Of a DNA stretch of 46,035 bases, positions 40,900 through 46,035 are shown piece after piece. Under the pieces are notes generated by a model. It did not search any database. It worked only from the letters and a program-made list of their open reading frames with translations, and was not told where the DNA came from. Both the position numbers and the translations under genes were made by a program. The number at the start of each line of letters is the position of its first letter. The first letter of the stretch is position 1. This DNA is from Nautiliaceae bacterium (lineage in GTDB: Bacteria; Campylobacterota; Campylobacteria; Campylobacterales; Nautiliaceae), in assembly GCA_027038555.1 (NCBI GenBank), contig JALVVX010000018.1, forward strand, positions 1-46,035, given 5' to 3'.

Positions 40900-43494
40900 A
40901 TGAGCTTCATTGAAGAATACAAAAAACATACACAAAAAAGAGCTAAACTCGGTATTCCTCCACTTCCTTTAACAGCTAAACAAGCTGCTGAGCTTGTAGA
41001 ACTTTTAAAAATGGTTCCGATTCCGGAAGAAGAATATTTAATGGACTTGTTTTTAAATCACATTAACCCGGGTGTTGATGAAGCCGCATATGTTAAAGCT
41101 GCATTTTTAAACGATATCGTTCAAGGTAAAACTTCATCTCCTGCTATTTCTAAAAAAAGAGCTATTGAAATTCTTGGAACAATGCTTGGAGGTTACAACG
41201 TAAAACCTCTAATCGACGCACTTGAACTTGAAGATGAACTTGCAAAAGAAGCAGCAAATCAGCTTAAAAATATTTTACTTGTTTATGATGCATTCCATGA
41301 CGTAGAAGAACTTGCAAAAAAAGGCAATAAATACGCAAAAGAAGTGCTTGAATCTTGGGCAAACGCTGAATGGTTCACTTCAAAAAAACTTTTGCCTGAA
41401 TCAATTAAAGCAGTAGTTTTCAAAGTTCCAGGTGAAACAAATACGGATGATTTATCTCCTGCAAGCGAAGCATTTACAAGAAGCGATATTCCGCTTCACG
41501 CAACAAGTATGTTAAAAGCCAAAATGCCGGATGCTCTTGATACTATTGCAGAACTTAAAAAAAGAGGTCTTCCTGTTGCATTTGTTGGTGATGTTGTGGG
41601 AACCGGTTCAAGCAGAAAATCTGCGGCAAACTCACTTATTTGGCATATAGGCGAAGAAATTCCATATGTACCGAATAAAAAAAGAGGCGGAATTGTTATA
41701 GGAAGCGTAATTGCACCTATTTTCTTTAATACTCTTGAAGATGCCGGTGCCCTTCCGATTCAAGGAGTTGACGTAACAAGCCTTGAAACAGGCGATGAAA
41801 TAGAAATCAGACCTTATGAAGGAAAAATCCTTAAAAACGGAGAAGTTATCGGTGAATTTAAATTGACTCCAAACACTCTTCCTGATGAAGTAAGAGCTGG
41901 TGGTAGAGTTCCGTTAATTATCGGTAAAAACTTAACTAAAAAAGCAAGAGAATCTCTAAAAATGGAACCTGAAAAAGATATTTTCATCAGACCAGAACAA
42001 CCTGCTGAAAAAGAAGGCGTAGGATATACTCTCGCTCAAAAAATCATCGGAAAAGCATGCGGAATGGAAGGTGTAAGACCTGGAATGTATGTTGAACCAA
42101 CCGCTACAACTGTGGGTAGTCAAGATACAACAGGTGCTATGACAAGAGATGAGATAAAAGAACTCGCAGCTCTTGGATTTAACGCGGATTTAGTAATGCA
42201 AAGTTTCTGTCATACAGCGGCATATCCAAAACCTGCTGATATTGAACTTCACCATACACTGCCTGATTTTATCACAAGCAGAGGCGGTGTGGCACTAAGA
42301 CCTGGTGATGGTGTAATCCACTCTTGGCTTAATAGAATGATTTTACCTGATACACTTGGTACTGGTGGAGATTCGCATACAAGATTTCCAATTGGTATAT
42401 CTTTCCCGGCAGGTAGCGGACTTGTTGCATTTGCAGCAGTTACAGGAAGTATGCCTCTAAATGTACCGGAATCTGTGCTTGTAAGATTCAAAGGTGAGCT
42501 TCAACCAGGAATCACACTTAGAGACTTAGTAAATGCAATTCCTTACTTTGCAATCAAACAAGGACTGCTTACAGTTGAAAAACAAAACAAAAAAAATATT
42601 TTCAACGGAAGAATTTTAGAAATTGAAGGTGACATCATTAGAAATCTTACAGTAGAACAAGCATTCGAACTTGCCGATGCATCTGCTGAGAGAAGTGCGG
42701 CGGCATGTACTGTTGATGTAAGTGAAGAGCAAGTTGCAGAATATTTAAAATCAAATATCAAAATGCTTGAAGCTATGATTGATGCCGGATATGAAGATAA
42801 AAGAACAATTCAAAGAAGAATTGACAAAATGAAAGAATGGCTGGAAAATCCAAAACTTCTTAGAAGAGACGAAAACGCAGAGTATGCCGCTGTAATTGAA
42901 ATTGATTTAAATGAAATTAAAGAGCCAATCGTTGCATGTCCAAATGACCCTGATGATGTTGCAACAATCAGCGAAGTTTTAGCAGATTCAAACAGACCTC
43001 ATAAAATTGACGAAGTGTTTATCGGAAGCTGTATGACAAACATCGGTCATTACAGAGCAGCAGCTGAAATACTTAAAGGTGAAGGTCAGGTTCCAGTTAG
43101 ACTTTGGATTGCACCACCTACAAAAATGGATAAAGAACAACTTACAGAAGAAGGATATTACGCAATATTTGGTCAAGCAGGTGCAAGAATTGAAATTCCG
43201 GGATGTTCACTTTGTATGGGTAACCAGGCAAGAGTTAGAGACTACGCAAACGTATTTTCTACTTCAACAAGAAACTTTGATAACAGAATGGGTAAAGGTG
43301 CAAAAGTTTACCTTGGAAGCGCTGAACTTGCGGCGGTAATTTCTCTACTTGGCAGAATCCCTACTCCGGAAGAATATAGAGAAATTTATGAAAGAAAACT
43401 TGCCGGAAAAGAAGATAAAGTTTATAGCTATCTATATTTCCACAAAATGCCGGAAGAAGAAGTTAAAAGGATGTTAGACCTTAAAATCCTTTAA
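40900..43494 (+). CDS. acnB: bifunctional aconitate hydratase 2 / 2-methylisocitrate dehydratase
   Basis: AcnB interconverts citrate and isocitrate, in this organism type probably within the reductive TCA cycle. The 864-residue protein has the HEAT-like N-terminal domain, the swivel domain and the catalytic domains in AcnB order. Cluster ligands are Cys711 (GSCMTNIGH), Cys769 and Cys772 (CSLCMGN). Length is normal. Codon use is richer in G+C than the capsule region, consistent with a highly expressed core gene. Confidence 0.97.
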   Translation: MSFIEEYKKHTQKRAKLGIPPLPLTAKQAAELVELLKMVPIPEEEYLMDLFLNHINPGVDEAAYVKAAFLNDIVQGKTSSPAISKKRAIEILGTMLGGYNVKPLIDALELEDELAKEAANQLKNILLVYDAFHDVEELAKKGNKYAKEVLESWANAEWFTSKKLLPESIKAVVFKVPGETNTDDLSPASEAFTRSDIPLHATSMLKAKMPDALDTIAELKKRGLPVAFVGDVVGTGSSRKSAANSLIWHIGEEIPYVPNKKRGGIVIGSVIAPIFFNTLEDAGALPIQGVDVTSLETGDEIEIRPYEGKILKNGEVIGEFKLTPNTLPDEVRAGGRVPLIIGKNLTKKARESLKMEPEKDIFIRPEQPAEKEGVGYTLAQKIIGKACGMEGVRPGMYVEPTATTVGSQDTTGAMTRDEIKELAALGFNADLVMQSFCHTAAYPKPADIELHHTLPDFITSRGGVALRPGDGVIHSWLNRMILPDTLGTGGDSHTRFPIGISFPAGSGLVAFAAVTGSMPLNVPESVLVRFKGELQPGITLRDLVNAIPYFAIKQGLLTVEKQNKKNIFNGRILEIEGDIIRNLTVEQAFELADASAERSAAACTVDVSEEQVAEYLKSNIKMLEAMIDAGYEDKRTIQRRIDKMKEWLENPKLLRRDENAEYAAVIEIDLNEIKEPIVACPNDPDDVATISEVLADSNRPHKIDEVFIGSCMTNIGHYRAAAEILKGEGQVPVRLWIAPPTKMDKEQLTEEGYYAIFGQAGARIEIPGCSLCMGNQARVRDYANVFSTSTRNFDNRMGKGAKVYLGSAELAAVISLLGRIPTPEEYREIYERKLAGKEDKVYSYLYFHKMPEEEVKRMLDLKIL

Positions 43495-43569
43495 TCTCTT
43501 CTTTTTTTATTTTACTTCACAATTCCTCTGACACTATTATTTGAAAAATAAATTCCCCAAAAAGGGACT
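43495..43569. other. convergent gap between acnB and DUF445 gene
   Basis: The 75 bases hold T-rich sequence and two weak stem candidates (ATTATTTGAAAAATAAAT and CCCCAAAAAGGG). They could end transcription from both sides, but neither is a convincing intrinsic terminator. Confidence 0.3.
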
Positions 43570-44283
43570 TTAACTAATAATAAAATACTGAACAAACCCT
43601 ATAATTCCTCCCAAAATTGCTCCGGCAAAATTAATAAAACCAAAGTGTTTTTTCATTAAAGTAAAAAGCATCTCTTCAAGGGTTTTTTCATCAAATGAAG
43701 CAACTTTTTCTTCTACAATTTTATCTATATTGGCTTTTAAGAAAATTTGAGGAACTTCTTTTTCTAAAAATTCAAAAATCTCTTTTTTTAGTATATCTTT
43801 TACTTTATCCGGAGCTACTATCTGATTTAATTTAAGAGGAATTTCAAGTTTTAAAAGTAACTCTTTTAACATATTTTTATTGATTAAACTTGCAAACATA
43901 GAAAATTTTTCTTGAACAATTTTTTCAATTATTCCAGCAAATTTCTCTGCAATCTCTTCTTTTGTCAAAAATTCTTGAATATCTCTATCAAGCATATTTT
44001 CTATTTTTTCATTAAGAAATTTTTCAATTTCTAATTGGACTTCCTTGGAAGTTATTATTTTTTTAATCTCTTCTTCACTTAAAATATAATTTTTTACAAC
44101 TTCTCCTACCTTTTTAGCAAGAGTATGTTTTTCTCTTGGAATAATACCCTGAGGGAAAACCGTAATATTTCCTATTTTTACGGGTTTATAAGGTCTAAAA
44201 AGCATCTTAATTGCAATATAATTTGTAACATATCCTATTGTTGCACCGACGCCTGTACTTATAGCTAAAATTTCAAAATTCAT
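43570..44283 (-). CDS. DUF445 family membrane protein
   Basis: The 237-residue protein has an N-terminal membrane segment (STGVGATIGYVTNYIAIKMLF), the family-typical RPYKP and GIIPREKHTLAKKVGEVV stretch, a long helical middle, and a C-terminal membrane segment (GAILGGIIGFVQYFII). DUF445 proteins are of unknown function, possibly membrane-linked scaffolds. It overlaps the ArsC-like gene by 4 bp. Confidence 0.82.
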   Translation of the reverse strand: MNFEILAISTGVGATIGYVTNYIAIKMLFRPYKPVKIGNITVFPQGIIPREKHTLAKKVGEVVKNYILSEEEIKKIITSKEVQLEIEKFLNEKIENMLDRDIQEFLTKEEIAEKFAGIIEKIVQEKFSMFASLINKNMLKELLLKLEIPLKLNQIVAPDKVKDILKKEIFEFLEKEVPQIFLKANIDKIVEEKVASFDEKTLEEMLFTLMKKHFGFINFAGAILGGIIGFVQYFIIS

Positions 44284-44621
44284 CCGAATATGTCCTTATA
44301 TTTCTCTTCATCAAATCCGACAATCACTTCACCGTTATCAAGTTCAATAACAGGTCTTTTTATAAGTAAGTTTTCTTTACATAGCCATTCTTTTTTGCCT
44401 TCATCATCTAAATTGAGCTCTTTTAATTTTAACTGCCTGTATTTTGTCCCTCTTTTATTAAAGAGCGTATCAATATCAACTTTTTTAAGCCACTCTTCTA
44501 TTTTTTCACATCCAACCGGCGTTTTTTTAAAATCTACAAATTCATATTCAATCCCCTTGTCGTTAAAAAATTTTAAAGCCTTTTTTACACTTCCGCAAGT
44601 TTTAATCCCGTAAACTTTCAT
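44280..44621 (-). CDS. ArsC/Spx-like (YffB-type) thioredoxin-fold protein
   Basis: The 113-residue protein has the ArsC-family start KVYGIKTCGSVKKALKFF and the later RPVIEL cis-proline region. A single N-terminal cysteine (Cys10) is followed by GSV, so it lacks the CxxC of Spx. The family includes arsenate reductases and YffB-like proteins of unknown function; true arsenate reduction is doubtful. The AAAAAGGAG site upstream is clear. Confidence 0.8.
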   Translation of the reverse strand: MKVYGIKTCGSVKKALKFFNDKGIEYEFVDFKKTPVGCEKIEEWLKKVDIDTLFNKRGTKYRQLKLKELNLDDEGKKEWLCKENLLIKRPVIELDNGEVIVGFDEEKYKDIFG

Positions 44622-44652
44622 TTAAACTCCTTTTTTTACTCATTTTTTTACC

Positions 44653-44692
44653 CACTCATCTACCTATCCACTCATACACTCATTCACTCATC
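44653..44692 (-). repeat. octamer tandem repeat (NATGAGTG)5 over a stop codon
   Basis: On the plus strand the units are CACTCATC, TACCTATC, CACTCATA, CACTCATT, CACTCATC, period 8. The repeat begins in the last codons of the rhodanese-like gene, covers its TGA (44684-44686), and ends before the ArsC-like gene. The second unit is degenerate. Confidence 0.8.
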
Positions 44693-45052
44693 CACCCTCT
44701 CAGGTTTATAATTCAAAACTTCACTTATATAAAAAAACCCGCCTCTAAGAGCTTTTGCATCAAGACCTATTTCTTTTGCAATTCTCTCAGCTTCATAAAT
44801 ATCTACACCTCTTAAATCCATAATACCGTATTTTTTATTTTTATCAAGCATCAAAAGTTTACTTGCAAAATATTCATCAAAAGGTATATGTATGGAATTG
44901 GGATATTTTCCGTAATACTCGATATCCTCCTCGTCTCTGATATCAATAATTATAAGATTTTTAACTTCCTCATAATCTGGAAAAGGGTCTTTTTGAGGTT
45001 TAACCATCTCTTTTTCTTTGATTTTATTCTTTTTTTTAAGAAAATCAAACAA
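44684..45052 (-). CDS. rhodanese-like domain protein without catalytic cysteine
   Basis: The 122-residue protein has a lysine-rich N-terminus and a rhodanese fold: IIIDIRDEEDIEYYGKYPNS and HIPFDEYF match the first half. The expected active-site loop (C-x4-R type) is replaced by IMDLRGVDIYE, and the protein has no cysteine. It ends in LRGGFFYISEVLNYKPE. It is probably a non-catalytic binding or regulatory rhodanese. The start is TTG with AAAGGA upstream; no better ATG is in frame near it. Confidence 0.75.
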   Translation of the reverse strand: MFDFLKKKNKIKEKEMVKPQKDPFPDYEEVKNLIIIDIRDEEDIEYYGKYPNSIHIPFDEYFASKLLMLDKNKKYGIMDLRGVDIYEAERIAKEIGLDAKALRGGFFYISEVLNYKPERVDE

Positions 45053-45096
45053 TATTTGTCCTTTTTATTTTATTTTATCATATTTTTCAAAATAGG

Positions 45097-45124
45097 TATA
45101 GTTTTTGTTTAAAACAGCCGATAT
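45097..45124 (+). promoter_or_regulatory. possible sigma-28 (FliA) promoter
   Basis: TATAGTTT (45097-45104) and GCCGATAT (45117-45124) resemble the sigma-28 pattern TAAAGTTT-N11-GCCGATAA, with a 12-bp spacer. It lies 19 bp before the start of a motility accessory factor gene, matching control of late flagellar genes. Confidence 0.6.
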
Positions 45125-45143
45125 ATAACAAAAAAGGATATTT

Positions 45144-46035
45144 ATGTCTAAAATTTTTGAAAAAAATATTCAAGCTCTAACTCAAAAAGACCCTTCGCTT
45201 GCAGCAAGATTGTTCAGCATTCCTACAAATAATAACTTTGAGGTTATTCAACAAGGTGAAGACCCTATAAATTTAAATATTATTGATAAAAAACATAAAT
45301 ACCCTATCTATAAAACTCAACCTTTAAAAGAAATTCAACAAAGACAAAAAGAATTAAAAAAATACGAAAGATACCCTTCTTTATATTTTTTTGGTATGGG
45401 TAACGGAATTTTAATAAAACTGTTATTTGCCAATCCGACTCATAAACAAATCATAGTATTCGAACCAAATCCGGAAATTTTATACATAGCTTTGAACTTA
45501 GTGGATTTTAGTGAAGAGATTTTAAATGATAAACTTAAATTATATATACCTCAGGAATTAACATATGCAAAAGCCTTGGATATTTTATTAAATCCGGATA
45601 CACAATTATTTGTTAAAACTTATGAACTATTAATCTACTCCGATTATTATGAAAAATTTTATTCGGAAGAAATAATTAAACTAAATAAGCTTTTAATTAG
45701 AGCCATAAAACAAATAATAACAAATTATGGAAACGATACAATCGATACGTTAATAGGAATAGAACATCACATAAAAAATATTCCTACTATGCTAAAAAAC
45801 CCTTATTTTAGACAATTAAAGAATAAAAAAAATTCCGATATCGCAATAATCGTTGCTACGGGTCCTTCTTTAACCAAACAGTTACCGATATTAAAAGAAA
45901 TACAAGATTACGCAACTATAATAAGTGTTGATGCTTCTATGCCTATACTTGAAAAATGGGGAATAGTTCCTGATTTTGTTACCTCTATCGAAAGAGTGGA
46001 AGCAACAGGAAAGTTTTTCGAAAACACCTCAAAAG
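45144..46035 (+). CDS. motility accessory factor (MAF_flag10/DUF115), 3' end cut by window edge
   Basis: The open frame begins at ATG 45144 with AAAAAGGA upstream and continues to the right edge (297 codons). It shows the MAF features: an N-terminal helical part, FFGMGNGILIKLLF, IIVFEPNPEILYIAL, and the DUF115 core IVATGPSLTKQLPILKEI with DFVTSIER. MAF proteins of Campylobacterota transfer pseudaminic or legionaminic acid to flagellin. Full-length relatives have 600 residues or more, so over half is missing. Confidence 0.9.
   Translation, partial: MSKIFEKNIQALTQKDPSLAARLFSIPTNNNFEVIQQGEDPINLNIIDKKHKYPIYKTQPLKEIQQRQKELKKYERYPSLYFFGMGNGILIKLLFANPTHKQIIVFEPNPEILYIALNLVDFSEEILNDKLKLYIPQELTYAKALDILLNPDTQLFVKTYELLIYSDYYEKFYSEEIIKLNKLLIRAIKQIITNYGNDTIDTLIGIEHHIKNIPTMLKNPYFRQLKNKKNSDIAIIVATGPSLTKQLPILKEIQDYATIISVDASMPILEKWGIVPDFVTSIERVEATGKFFENTSK

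Noticed and set aside
42249-42491. Minus-strand open frames inside acnB
   Set aside because: They are shadows of a strongly conserved gene, without ribosome-binding sites or recognisable domains.
44280-44621. Arsenate reductase as part of arsenic resistance
   Set aside because: Only one family cysteine is present and no arsR, arsB or acr3 gene is nearby, so a YffB/Spx-like role is more likely.
1-46035. CRISPR array or restriction-modification/defence island
   Set aside because: No regularly spaced direct repeats with unique spacers and no cas, restriction or toxin-antitoxin genes were seen.

Overview
The window is AT-rich bacterial DNA that reads as Campylobacterota. Within that group a Nautilia/Caminibacter/Lebetimonas-like (Nautiliales) chemolithoautotroph seems most likely. 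Pointers are the long-form DapD, aconitase B, the Kps-type capsule exporter, a LutAB-like iron-sulfur pair, a motility accessory factor (MAF) behind a possible sigma-28 promoter, and TATAAT -10 boxes with short leaders. The genus is inference; no rRNA is present.

Positions 1-20017 (minus strand) form one nearly gapless transcription unit. It starts at the capsule exporter kpsM-kpsT-kpsE-kpsD and continues through three glycosyltransferases, two sulfotransferases of different families and a secreted beta-helix protein. After these come cysD-cysN, two APS kinases (one fused to DUF2061), cysQ, and rfbA-rfbC-rfbD-rfbB for dTDP-L-rhamnose, the last cut by the window edge. The gene content describes a sulfated capsular or extracellular polysaccharide: sulfate is activated to PAPS, transferred to a glycan that probably contains rhamnose, and PAP is removed by CysQ. 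No PAPS reductase or sulfite reductase gene is in the window.

Positions 20059-24754 hold a minus-strand pair (spore-photoproduct-lyase-like radical SAM protein plus MTAN-like nucleosidase). A divergent plus-strand group follows: a 48-aa membrane peptide, LutA-like and LutB-like proteins, a 150-bp imperfect palindrome, a half-size LutC-like protein and a NifU-like scaffold. Positions 24773-29070 encode an ArnT/PMT-type glycosyltransferase, a geranylgeranyl-reductase-like flavoprotein, a Dpm1/ArnC-like glycosyltransferase and a UPF0104 membrane protein. Together these resemble a dolichol-phosphate-sugar pathway. Two tiny membrane proteins and cysM follow, and cysM shares overlapping stop codons with a convergent CPA1 antiporter.

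Positions 30208-40749 (minus strand) are mostly housekeeping: antiporter, envelope proteins behind a near-consensus promoter, tRNA-Asn, argJ, a K+ channel, rpmB, dapD, a KefB-type antiporter, yjbQ, rluB and kdsD. AcnB is on the plus strand, with a palindromic operator candidate in front. DUF445, ArsC-like and rhodanese-like genes follow on the minus strand, and the window ends inside a MAF gene. Four intergenic gaps carry related short tandem repeats (period 7-8) placed directly after stop codons.
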